Source of the DNA: Terracoccus luteus
Lineage (GTDB): Bacteria > Actinomycetota > Actinomycetes > Actinomycetales > Dermatophilaceae
Direction of reading: 5' to 3'
Assembly: GCF_003635045.1 (NCBI RefSeq)
Contig: NZ_RBXT01000001.1
Location: forward strand, 2,976,001-3,040,000
DNA length: 64,000 bases
Part shown: positions 41,604-49,272 of the stretch, piece by piece
How positions within the stretch are numbered: position 1 is the first letter of the stretch
Layout of the letters: each line of letters begins with the position of its first letter
Notes under the pieces: generated by a model
The model's input: the letters and a program-made list of their open reading frames with translations, nothing else
Told to the model about the DNA's origin: nothing
Databases searched by the model: none
Program-made: the position numbers and the translations under genes

Positions 41604-43779
41604 TAGTGAGGCGGTGGTGACGGCGGCAGGGCTTGAAGGCCTGCTCGCCGTTCTCGCGCGCGTCGAGCAGGCGTCGTTCGCGACCGGCACTGAGGAGACC
41701 GTCGGCGGTCCGCCGGCATCGGCTGCGACCACTGAATCCACCGGTTCTCCGTGCCTGTCCGATGAAGAGCGCATCGACGTGTTGACGGTGTTGGAGCGGG
41801 TCAAGGCGGCGGTCGGAGCGGCGCAGGTGCGGGTGACGGCGGGGTTCGTCGCCTCGCAGGAGCAGGAGTCGCTCGGGTGGCGGGCGCAGTCGCAGGCGGC
41901 GCTGGACGCGAACGACTTCGGCGGCTGGCTCGATGCGCGGGAGAAGGCCGACCTGGCCTCGTGGGCGGCGGCGTTGGAGTTCGGCGCCCACGCCGACACC
42001 CGCGGGAAGGCGGCGTCCGACGATGCCGGCCTCGGGGCAGTAGCCGGGTCCAGTGGCGAGGGAGGCGGCGCGACTGGCGCAGGGGAGCCGGAGCGGCGGC
42101 CGTCGTCCTCGCGGCGCAACCTCATCGCGAAGGGCGGGGTCGCGGCCCAGGTCGCCCTCGCCCGGCACCTGTCGCCGTTCAAGGGCGCCGAGGGCATCCG
42201 GTTCTCCCTCTCGCTGACGCACGACATGCCGCACACGCTGGCCCTGCTCGAGGCGGGGGGGCTGAGTGAGTGGCGGGCCCTGTCGATCACGAAGGAAGCG
42301 GCGATCCTCTCCCCGGAGCACCGGCGGCAGCTGGACCAGGAGCTGCACGACACCTACGGCGACCGTCTCGGGGGTCTGGGTGACCGGGAGCTGAACCGTC
42401 TCGTCCGCGCCGTCGCCTACCGTCTGGACCCGGAAAGTGTGCTGCGGCGGGCCCGCAAGGCGGAGTCGGAGCGGCGGGTCACCGTGAAAGCGGCGCCGGA
42501 CACGATGGCGTACCTGACCGCTTTGCTTCCCGCCGCTGAAGCCGTGGCCGCCTACGCGGCGCTGACCGGGGCCGCAGCCAGCGCGAAGGCTGCCGGTGAC
42601 GAGCGTGGCAAGAGTCAGGTCATGGCCGACACCCTCGTCGACCGCGTCCTGGGCCACGCCAACACCGTTGCAAGCGAACCGAACGCCACCGCAGACAGCG
42701 CCGACGCGCCGGCTGAACCGGCTGACGCGGCAGCTGCACCCTTCGACGCCGGATCCGAAACCGCAGCCGGCTCGGCCGGCTCGGCCGGCTCGGCCGAGAC
42801 TTGCGACCGTGTCGACACGCCCGGCGAGGCTGGTGCGCCGGCTGACGGTTGCGCCGGGGCCGACGGGCGCGAGGCCGCCGACGGCAGCGGCGCCGCCGAT
42901 GCTGGGCCGACCGGAGGGCCGCGTCCGCGTGGTGCCCGGCTCGCAGGTGACGACCGCAGAACAGACGCAGCGACGCCAGAGCCGGCCGGTAGGGCCGGGG
43001 TCGACGTCGAGGTGCAGCTCGTCATGGGCCTGGACGCCCTCTTCAACACCGGCGAGGGCGCTGACACGCCGGCTCAGCTGCTCGGGTACGGCACCGTCCC
43101 CGCCGGATGGGCCCGCGAGTACCTCCGACCCGCGGACACCCACCACCCGGACGACCCGGACGACCCCCTCGCCGACCCCGGCGGTGGCAGTCCGGCCAGG
43201 GGGCGTGGGGGTGGTCTGTCCCGCGCGGGGCGGGTGTGGATCCGCAGGCTGTTCGTCCGGCCCGGCACCGGTGAGCTCGTGGCCATGGACTCCCGACGAC
43301 GGCTCTTCAGCGACGGGCTGCGCCGGTTCGTCCTGACCCGCGACGCCGCGACCTGCCGCACCCCCTGGTGCGACGCCCCCGCCCGCCACGTCGACCACGT
43401 CACCCCCCACGCCGACGGCGGCCCCACCACCGCGGCCAACGGCCAGGGCCTGTGCGTGGCGTGCAACCTGACCAAGGAACACCCCGACCTCACCAGCACC
43501 ACCCTGCCCCCCGACCGCCGAGGTGCGAGCGGCGGCGGCCGCGGGCACACGGTACGGGTCACCACCGGCACCGGACACACCTACGACTCCGAAGCGCCAC
43601 CCCTGCTCCCCGGCGCCCCGCCACCCCCGCCGAAGCGACCCCGCGACTCGGGGCACCCGTTCCCGACCATGCTCTGGACACTGCCCGCCGACCCCACCAC
43701 CCAGCCCGCCAGCATGCTCGAGCGACGGCTGCAGCAGCTCATCGACGAGGCGTCGGCGCCGTCGACCCCGAGCCCATGA
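41596..43779 (+). CDS. DUF222 / HNH endonuclease protein (13E12-type), SOS-controlled
   Basis: 727 residues. The DUF222 domain spans roughly residues 30-380. A variable Ala/Gly/Asp-rich middle (about 350-460, with GSAGSAGSA repeats) leads to a C-terminal HNH nuclease: CRTPWCDAPARHVDHVTPHADGGPTTAANGQGLCVACNLTKEHP (about 590-635), with all Cys and His present. These genes are the mycobacterial REP13E12 relatives and occur in many copies in actinobacteria; cellular role is unproven. Control by LexA fits the REP13E12 family in M. tuberculosis, some members of which have SOS boxes. Codons in the middle segment use more A than neighbours. No inverted repeats or transposase are seen around it. Confidence 0.93.
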   Translation: MFDSEAVVTAAGLEGLLAVLARVEQASFATGTEETVGGPPASAATTESTGSPCLSDEERIDVLTVLERVKAAVGAAQVRVTAGFVASQEQESLGWRAQSQAALDANDFGGWLDAREKADLASWAAALEFGAHADTRGKAASDDAGLGAVAGSSGEGGGATGAGEPERRPSSSRRNLIAKGGVAAQVALARHLSPFKGAEGIRFSLSLTHDMPHTLALLEAGGLSEWRALSITKEAAILSPEHRRQLDQELHDTYGDRLGGLGDRELNRLVRAVAYRLDPESVLRRARKAESERRVTVKAAPDTMAYLTALLPAAEAVAAYAALTGAAASAKAAGDERGKSQVMADTLVDRVLGHANTVASEPNATADSADAPAEPADAAAAPFDAGSETAAGSAGSAGSAETCDRVDTPGEAGAPADGCAGADGREAADGSGAADAGPTGGPRPRGARLAGDDRRTDAATPEPAGRAGVDVEVQLVMGLDALFNTGEGADTPAQLLGYGTVPAGWAREYLRPADTHHPDDPDDPLADPGGGSPARGRGGGLSRAGRVWIRRLFVRPGTGELVAMDSRRRLFSDGLRRFVLTRDAATCRTPWCDAPARHVDHVTPHADGGPTTAANGQGLCVACNLTKEHPDLTSTTLPPDRRGASGGGRGHTVRVTTGTGHTYDSEAPPLLPGAPPPPPKRPRDSGHPFPTMLWTLPADPTTQPASMLERRLQQLIDEASAPSTPSP

Positions 43780-43843
43780 GTGACGCCGGCCGGACGGCCC
43801 ACGCGAGATCTGGCCGACGCCACCGACGTGGTGGGATGAGTCC

Positions 43844-45451
43844 ATGACCGACTACGGGCACGAGCTGCAGTTCGGCATCTTCCCCAGCCCCGACGCTGCC
43901 AAGGCGGAGCAGACCCTCGAGCTGGCCCAGCTCGCCGACGTGAGTGGTCTCGACCTCGTCACGGTGCAGGACCACCCCTACAACGGCGCCCACCTCGACA
44001 CCTCGACCCTGCTCGCCGTCATCGGCGCCCGCACGACGAACGTCCGCGTCGCGGCCAACGTCGCCAACCTGCCGCTGCGCGAGCCGGTCGTGCTCGCCCG
44101 GTCGGTCGCCACCCTCGACGTGCTCACCGGCGGTCGGGCCGAGCTCGGCCTCGGCGCCGGCGCCTTCTGGGACGCCATCGTCGCCGCCGGTGGCGAGCGC
44201 CGCACCCCGCGTGAGGCCGTCGACGCGCTCGTCGAGGCCATCCGCGTCATCCGCGGCGTGTGGGGTCAGGACCCGGACCACCCCGGCGTCCGCTCCGTCT
44301 CCGTCGACGGCGAGCACTACCGAGTCAAGGGGCTGCACGTCGGACCCCGGCCGCTTCACGATGTCGAGATCTGGCTCGGCGCCTACAAGCCGCGCATGCT
44401 CCGGGTCACGGCGCGCCTCGCCGACGCGTGGCTGCCCAGCCAGGGCTATGCGGACCCGCCCGCGCTGGCGGCGATGAACGAGACCATCGACGCCGCGGCT
44501 GTCGAGGCCGGCCGCGGCCCCCACGCGATCCGGCGCATGTACAACGTCTTCGGCCGGTTCGGCAGCGCGGCGGGTTTCCTGCAGGGCTCCCCCGCCGACT
44601 GGGCCGAGCAGCTCGCCGGGCTCACCCTCACCCAGGGCATGAGCACGTTCATCCTCGGCAGCGACGACCCCCGCACCGTGGCCACCTTCGCCGCGGAGGT
44701 CGCGCCGGCCGTCCGCGAGCACGTCGAGATCGAGCGCGCCCGTCGCGCCGCCGCACCGAACCCGGCCGACCGGCATCCGATCGAGGTGGCCGGCCACGCC
44801 GCGCCGCCGACGACCCCGACGGCGACCACGGCGACGACGCTCGGCGTCACCCCCACTCCCGACGACGGCAGGCGCCTCAGCCCCCGGATGCCGTGGGACG
44901 AGTCCGCGCGGCCCGTCGCCCCCTTGCCCGCCGGCGCCCGCTACACCGCGGCGCAGGAGAGCGCGCCACAGCACCTCGTCGACATTCACGACCACCTGCG
45001 CACCGAGCTCGGTCAGGTGCGCGACGTCATCGACCAGGTGCGCCAGGGACTGCTCACCGTCGGGGCGGCCCGCTCACACCTCAACACCATGGCGATGCGC
45101 CAGAACAACTGGACGCTCGGTGCCTACTGCGAGTCGTACTGCCGTGTCGTCACGGGTCACCACACCCTCGAGGACCGCAGCATCTTCACCCATCTGCGAC
45201 GCACCGACAGCGCCCTCGTGCCCGTCCTCGACCGCCTGGAGGAGGAGCACCACGTCATCTCCGACGTGCTCGAGCAGGTCGACGAGGCGCTGGTGAACCT
45301 CGTCGGCGCCGACGGCTACGGCACGGCCGGGCACGCTGCGCTCGACGAGCTGCAGCGTGCCGTCGACCTGCTCACCGACACCCTGCTCTCGCACCTCTCC
45401 TACGAGGAGCGAGAGCTGCTGCACCCACTGGCAGCACACGGGTTCGGCTGA
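43844..45451 (+). CDS. Luciferase-like (LLM) oxidoreductase fused to a hemerythrin domain
   Basis: 535 residues, about 200 more than a single LLM enzyme. Residues 1-305 are an LLM-class flavin or F420-dependent oxidoreductase (LELAQLADVSGLDLVTVQDHPYNG, LGLGAGAFWDAIVAAGG, YKPRMLRVTARLADAWLP). A Pro/Thr/Ala linker covers about 306-375. Residues about 380-530 form a hemerythrin-like helical bundle with HDHL, GHHTLEDR, LEEEHHVI and LSYEERELLHPL, enough His/Glu ligands for a di-iron site. The combination suggests oxygen or iron sensing or supply coupled to a flavin reaction, but that is inference. Convergent with the DJ-1 gene. Confidence 0.9.
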   Translation: MTDYGHELQFGIFPSPDAAKAEQTLELAQLADVSGLDLVTVQDHPYNGAHLDTSTLLAVIGARTTNVRVAANVANLPLREPVVLARSVATLDVLTGGRAELGLGAGAFWDAIVAAGGERRTPREAVDALVEAIRVIRGVWGQDPDHPGVRSVSVDGEHYRVKGLHVGPRPLHDVEIWLGAYKPRMLRVTARLADAWLPSQGYADPPALAAMNETIDAAAVEAGRGPHAIRRMYNVFGRFGSAAGFLQGSPADWAEQLAGLTLTQGMSTFILGSDDPRTVATFAAEVAPAVREHVEIERARRAAAPNPADRHPIEVAGHAAPPTTPTATTATTLGVTPTPDDGRRLSPRMPWDESARPVAPLPAGARYTAAQESAPQHLVDIHDHLRTELGQVRDVIDQVRQGLLTVGAARSHLNTMAMRQNNWTLGAYCESYCRVVTGHHTLEDRSIFTHLRRTDSALVPVLDRLEEEHHVISDVLEQVDEALVNLVGADGYGTAGHAALDELQRAVDLLTDTLLSHLSYEERELLHPLAAHGFG

Positions 45452-45467
45452 ACGACAGAGCCGTTCG

Positions 45468-46013
45468 TCAGACGGTGGCGGCCGACCCGTGCTCGAGGGC
45501 CTCGACGACGGCGCCGCAGAACTTCGGCAGGTCGTCGGGGTTGCGGCTCGTGATGAGGTTGCCGTCGATGACGAGCTCCTCGTCGACCCACTCGCCGCCG
45601 GCGTTGCGGATGTCGGTCTGCAGGCTCGGCCACGACGTGATGCGACGGCCCTTGAGCACGTCCGCCTCGACGAGGGTCCACGGCGCGTGGCAGATGGCGG
45701 CCACGGGGCGGCCCGACGCGACGAACTCGCGCACGAACGAGACGGCGTCCTTCTCGGTGCGCAGCGCGTCGGGGTTGGCGACGCCGCCGGGCAGCACGAG
45801 GGCGTCGTAGTCCTCCAGGTTCGCGTCGCCGACGGTGACGTCGACCTTCTTCGTGTCGCCCTTGTCGAGGTGGTTGAACATCTGCACCTCACCGCTCTCC
45901 GGGCTGATGAGCACCGCCTCGTGGCCGGCGTCCGTGACGGCCTTCCACGGGTCGGTCAGCTCGACCTGCTCGATGCCCTCGGAGGCGACGAGGAATCCGA
46001 CCTTCTTGCTCAC
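45468..46013 (-). CDS. DJ-1/PfpI family protein (YhbO-like)
   Basis: 181 residues from GTG 46013 with AGGAG upstream. The family nucleophile is C110-type in AAICHAPWTLVEADVLKGRRITSWPS. Other motifs are KKVGFLVASEGIEQVEL and LEDYDALVLPGG. Family members act as glyoxalases/deglycases or chaperones in carbonyl and oxidative stress; precise reaction uncertain. It neighbours the endonuclease IV gene, divergently arranged. Confidence 0.92.
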   Translation of the reverse strand: MSKKVGFLVASEGIEQVELTDPWKAVTDAGHEAVLISPESGEVQMFNHLDKGDTKKVDVTVGDANLEDYDALVLPGGVANPDALRTEKDAVSFVREFVASGRPVAAICHAPWTLVEADVLKGRRITSWPSLQTDIRNAGGEWVDEELVIDGNLITSRNPDDLPKFCGAVVEALEHGSAATV

Positions 46014-46151
46014 GATGACTCCTGGTTCCGGCGCCCGGGGTGCGAGCGCCAACTCTGTGACGTCGGCGGGCTCGGTCGCCCACCTCGTGTCTCGTACCCG
46101 CAGCGTCGGCGCGCTCACCCCACAGGCGCCCCGGCGGTGCCGCCCCCTCCC

Positions 46152-46179
46152 GTCCACACCGTCGTGCACACGTGTGGAC
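46152..46179. promoter_or_regulatory. Inverted repeat between pfpI-like and nfo genes
   Basis: GTCCACAC (46152-46159) and GTGTGGAC (46172-46179) are exact complements, 12 nt apart, and overlap the palindrome CACACGTGTG (46167-46176). Candidate operator for the divergent genes; nothing else notable is seen in this 216-bp gap. Confidence 0.45.
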
Positions 46180-46216
46180 AAAGGCTGGACACGAGCTGGG
46201 CCTGCTGCCGGGACCC

Positions 46217-46222
46217 TAGGCT
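46217..46222 (+). promoter_or_regulatory. -10 box of nfo gene, leaderless
   Basis: TAGGCT ends 7 nt before ATG 46230. Confidence 0.5.
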
Positions 46223-46229
46223 GGTGGGC

Positions 46230-47027
46230 ATGGCTCTGAGCATCGGTGCGCACGTCGACCAGGAGGACCCGATCGGGCAGGCCCGGGAGCGCGGCGCGAC
46301 GCTGTCGCAGATCTTCCTCGGCGACCCCCAGAGCTACAAGGGCCCCGTCGTGCGCTACCCCGGCGGCGCGGAGGCGCTCAAGGCGGCCGCGCAGGATGCC
46401 GGCGTCGACCTCTACGTGCACGCGCCCTACCCGATCAACGTCGCCAGCCTCAACAACCGCATCCGCATCCCCGGCCGCAAGCTGCTGCAGCAGCACGTCA
46501 CGGCGGCCGCCGAGATCGGGGCCAAGGGCGTCGTCGTGCACGGCGGCCACCTCGGCGTCGACGAGGACGCCGCGAAGGGCTTCGACAACTGGCGCAAGTG
46601 CATCGACGGCCTCGACCTCCCGGTGCCACTGCTGATCGAGAACACCGCCGGCGGCGACAACGCCATGGCCCGTCGCCTCGAGGCGATCGAACGGCTCTGG
46701 GATGCCGTGGGGCGGGCGAGCGGGGCCGAGAACGTCGGCTTCTGCCTCGACACGTGCCACGCCTTCGCCGGCGGTCTCGACCTTGCGACCGTCGTCGACG
46801 ACGTGCGCGCGGTCACCGGCCGCATCGACCTCGTCCACGCGAACGACTCCCGCGACGAGGCCGACTCCGGCGCCGACCGCCACACGAACTTCGGGTCCGG
46901 GACCATCGACGCCGAGGCCGTCGCCGCGGTGATCCGCGCCGCGGGCGCCCCGGTGGTCTGCGAGACCCCGGGCGGCGCACCGGGCCAGGCGGCCGACATC
47001 GCCCGCCTGCGCGAGCTCGTCGGGTAG
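46230..47027 (+). CDS. nfo: Deoxyribonuclease IV (apurinic/apyrimidinic endonuclease)
   Basis: 265 residues. TIM-barrel AP endonuclease with three zinc ions: VHAPYPINVASLN, VVHGGHLGVDED, LLIENTAGGDNAM, CLDTCHAFAGG, VHANDSRDEADSGADRHTNFGSGTID and VCETPGG hold the expected His, Glu and Asp ligands. It cleaves DNA 5' of abasic sites in base excision repair. The ATG at 46230 is supported by the -10 box 7 nt upstream. It complements Nei elsewhere in the window. Confidence 0.95.
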   Translation: MALSIGAHVDQEDPIGQARERGATLSQIFLGDPQSYKGPVVRYPGGAEALKAAAQDAGVDLYVHAPYPINVASLNNRIRIPGRKLLQQHVTAAAEIGAKGVVVHGGHLGVDEDAAKGFDNWRKCIDGLDLPVPLLIENTAGGDNAMARRLEAIERLWDAVGRASGAENVGFCLDTCHAFAGGLDLATVVDDVRAVTGRIDLVHANDSRDEADSGADRHTNFGSGTIDAEAVAAVIRAAGAPVVCETPGGAPGQAADIARLRELVG

Positions 47028-47061
47028 GGCAGTGCGGTCGCGGGCGGGTACGACGCCGGGC

Positions 47062-47697
47062 ATGGACACCGACCTCTCCTCCCACCCGGCATCCGGCTTC
47101 ACCCGGCTCGCCCCGCAGACCGGCACGGGGTTCGTGCTGCCCGCCGGTTCGACGCTCACCGTCGTGGACCCGACGGGCGAGCAGGTCAGCGACTTCTTCT
47201 GCTTCGCGGCCGACGACCACGCCGAGTGGCTCTCGTCGGGTCGCACGATCGACTACGCCAACTCGATCTACGTCACGACGGGGTCGGTGCTCTACAGCAA
47301 CCGCAGCCGACCGCTCGCCACCGTCGTCGAGGACACCTGCGGCAACCACGACTTCCTCCTCACGCCGTGCAGCCAACAGACGTTCGACCTGCTCTACCCG
47401 GAGTTCGAGGGCGCCTACCACCCGAGCTGCTTCGAGAACCTCTGTGGCGGCTTCGCCCCCTTCGGCATCTCCCCCGACGCGGTGTCGACGACGCTCAACA
47501 TCTTCATGAACGTGTGGACCGACCGGACCGGCGAGCTGCACATCGACCCGCCGACCTCGCGCGCCGGCGACCGCTTCGCCCTGCGCGCCGAGACCGACCT
47601 CGTCGTCGGGCTCACGGCGTGCTCGGCCGAGAAGTCGAACAACGGCCGCTGCAAGCCGGTCGACTACGTCGTCGAGGGACCGACCGCGCAGGGGTGA
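47062..47697 (+). CDS. DUF1989 (urea carboxylase-associated) family protein
   Basis: 211 residues from ATG 47062. The family pattern is strong: GTGFVLPAGSTLTVVDPTGEQVSDFFCF, DYANSIYVTTGSVLYSNRSRPLATVVEDTCGNHDFLLTPCS, HPSCFENL and SAEKSNNGRCKPVDYVV. In other bacteria such proteins sit beside urea carboxylase or guanidine genes; none are present here, so it is an orphan copy. Cys and His residues (CGNHD, HPSC, CKPV) could bind metal. Confidence 0.92.
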   Translation: MDTDLSSHPASGFTRLAPQTGTGFVLPAGSTLTVVDPTGEQVSDFFCFAADDHAEWLSSGRTIDYANSIYVTTGSVLYSNRSRPLATVVEDTCGNHDFLLTPCSQQTFDLLYPEFEGAYHPSCFENLCGGFAPFGISPDAVSTTLNIFMNVWTDRTGELHIDPPTSRAGDRFALRAETDLVVGLTACSAEKSNNGRCKPVDYVVEGPTAQG

Positions 47698-47806
47698 CAC
47701 CGGCGCCGTGGCCTGGCTCACAGACTGGCGCCGGGCCCCCGGGGTACGGGTCAGGCGAGGAGGCCTCGCCGACGACGCCCGACCGGGTCACGCGACGAGT
47801 TGTCTT

Positions 47807-48487
47807 GTGACCACCATCGATTCGGGCGACACATCCGCCGACACATCCGCCGAGCAGTTCGCCGACATCATCGCCGAGCGCGGGTACCCCTGCGTGGGTG
47901 CGAAGTCCGCCTTCAAGCGAGGCCAGGCCGCCCACGTCGTCCTCGACGACATGCGGGATGCCGGTACGCCGGCGTCCCTGCGCGACCACCTGTCCCGCTT
48001 CGGCGAGCAGACCGACTTCACCGACGGCTTCCACACCTTCCTGGCCAGCTTCCGCCTGCCCCACATGTCGACCGAGGCGCAGTTCGAGCGCCACCTGTGG
48101 GACCTGCTGCAACGCGTCCACGACGCCGACGAGCAGCCGTGGGACCCGGCCGTGTCGAGCGACCCGAGCTCACCGCACTTCGGCTTCAGCGTGGCCGGCC
48201 GGGCCTACTTCGTCATCGGCCTGCACCCGGCCGCGTCGCGGGTCGCCCGCCGCTTCCCGCTGCCGACCCTCGTCTTCAACGCCCACGAGCAGTTCGAGCG
48301 GCTGCGCGCCGACGGCCGCTTCGACGGCCTCAAGGAGACGATCCGCCGTCGCGACGAAGCCCTCCAGGGCGAGGTCAACCCGATGGCGCACGACCACGGC
48401 GACGCCTCAGAGGCGCTGCAGTACTCCGGGCGCCGGCAGCCGGGCACCTGGACCCCGCCCCTCGTCGTGCACGACCGCGGCGCCTGA
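47807..48487 (+). CDS. YqcI/YcgG family protein
   Basis: 226 residues from GTG 47807. Conserved family segments are YPCVGAKSAFKRGQAAHVVLDDM, FHTFLASFRLP, FERHLWDLLQRVHDADEQPWDPAVSSDPSSPHFGFSVAGRAYFVIGLHPAASRVARRFPLPTLVFNAHEQFERLR. The family is of unknown function, found in Bacillus and actinobacteria. N-terminal repeats of DTSAD are low complexity. It follows the DUF1989 gene by 109 bp and precedes the TetR operator region. Confidence 0.9.
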   Translation: MTTIDSGDTSADTSAEQFADIIAERGYPCVGAKSAFKRGQAAHVVLDDMRDAGTPASLRDHLSRFGEQTDFTDGFHTFLASFRLPHMSTEAQFERHLWDLLQRVHDADEQPWDPAVSSDPSSPHFGFSVAGRAYFVIGLHPAASRVARRFPLPTLVFNAHEQFERLRADGRFDGLKETIRRRDEALQGEVNPMAHDHGDASEALQYSGRRQPGTWTPPLVVHDRGA

Positions 48488-48513
48488 CCGGTCCGCCCTA
48501 CCGCGCTCTGGTT

Positions 48514-48564
48514 TTGCACTCTGACCATCGATAGTGCAAACTGCACTCTGTGGCCCAGAGTGCA
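48514..48564. promoter_or_regulatory. TetR operator: four TGCACT half-sites
   Basis: TTGCACT (48514-48520) pairs with AGTGCAA (48533-48539), and TGCACTCTG (48542-48550) pairs with CAGAGTGCA (48556-48564). The second palindrome covers the start codon. This is a typical layout for an autoregulated TetR gene; -35 TTGCAC lies inside the first arm. Confidence 0.8.
48537..48542 (+). promoter_or_regulatory. -10 box of tetR-type gene, leaderless
   Basis: CAAACT, 17 nt behind TTGCAC, with 7 nt to GTG 48550. The predicted transcription start is at the start codon. Confidence 0.45.
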
Positions 48565-49128
48565 GTCGTCCGTCGTCAGTCCACGTTGCGTCGCATCACC
48601 GTCGCCGCGCAGGAGATGGCGATCGAGCGCGGCTACGACGGCTTCACCCTCGACGACCTCGCCGCTGCGGTGGGGGTCTCGAGGCGAACGCTCTTCAACC
48701 ACGTCTCCGGCAAGGAGGAGGCGGTAGTCGGGGTGCGCCCCGACTTCGACCCCGTGCTCGTCGAGCGCTTCCGCGCCGGCGGCCCGACCGGCGACCTCTT
48801 CGACGACCTGCTCCACCTCATCGTCGAGCTGCTCGACCGTGAGGACGCGAGCCGTGAGGACGCCGGCCGCTTCCACCGCCTGCTCGAGACCAACTCCCAG
48901 CTGACCCCGCGGGTGCACCGCGAGCTCGAGCGCGTGTGCACGGAGGCCGTCGAGATGGCATCCGTGCGACCCGGCGAGGGCGACCGCCAGCGCGCCGGTG
49001 TCGTCGTCGTCGTGCTCGGCGCCCTCGTCGCCCACGCGATGAACGAGTACCTCCGCGCCGACGACACGGTCTCGCTCGTCGACCACCTCCGGACCTCCGC
49101 CGAGACGGCGCGGCAGCTGCTCGCCTGA
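48550..49128 (+). CDS. TetR-family regulator
   Basis: 192 residues from GTG 48550. The DNA-binding domain RRITVAAQEMAIERGYDGFTLDDLAAAVGVSRRTLFNHVSGKEEAVVG (about 14-60) is canonical. The C-terminal ligand domain ends with SLVDHLRTSAETARQLLA. Operators within its promoter suggest autorepression, and the MMPL gene 144 bp downstream on the same strand is the probable target. Ligand is not readable. Confidence 0.93.
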   Translation: MAQSAVVRRQSTLRRITVAAQEMAIERGYDGFTLDDLAAAVGVSRRTLFNHVSGKEEAVVGVRPDFDPVLVERFRAGGPTGDLFDDLLHLIVELLDREDASREDAGRFHRLLETNSQLTPRVHRELERVCTEAVEMASVRPGEGDRQRAGVVVVVLGALVAHAMNEYLRADDTVSLVDHLRTSAETARQLLA

Positions 49129-49272
49129 CCCAGGCCGGGCGGCATCCGCCCTCGCCTCGACCCTCGTCCGGCCCTCCTCGGCCCGACACCTCACGACCGC
49201 CACCCAGCGCCGGGCCGCGGTCGACGCCACAGCGACGTGGCCCTCCTGTCCGCACCACGAAAGCGACCCACC

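Noticed and set aside
41596-43779. DUF222/HNH gene as an insertion sequence or homing element
   Set aside because: REP13E12 relatives are sometimes called mobile, but no terminal repeats, target duplication, transposase or integrase is visible here.
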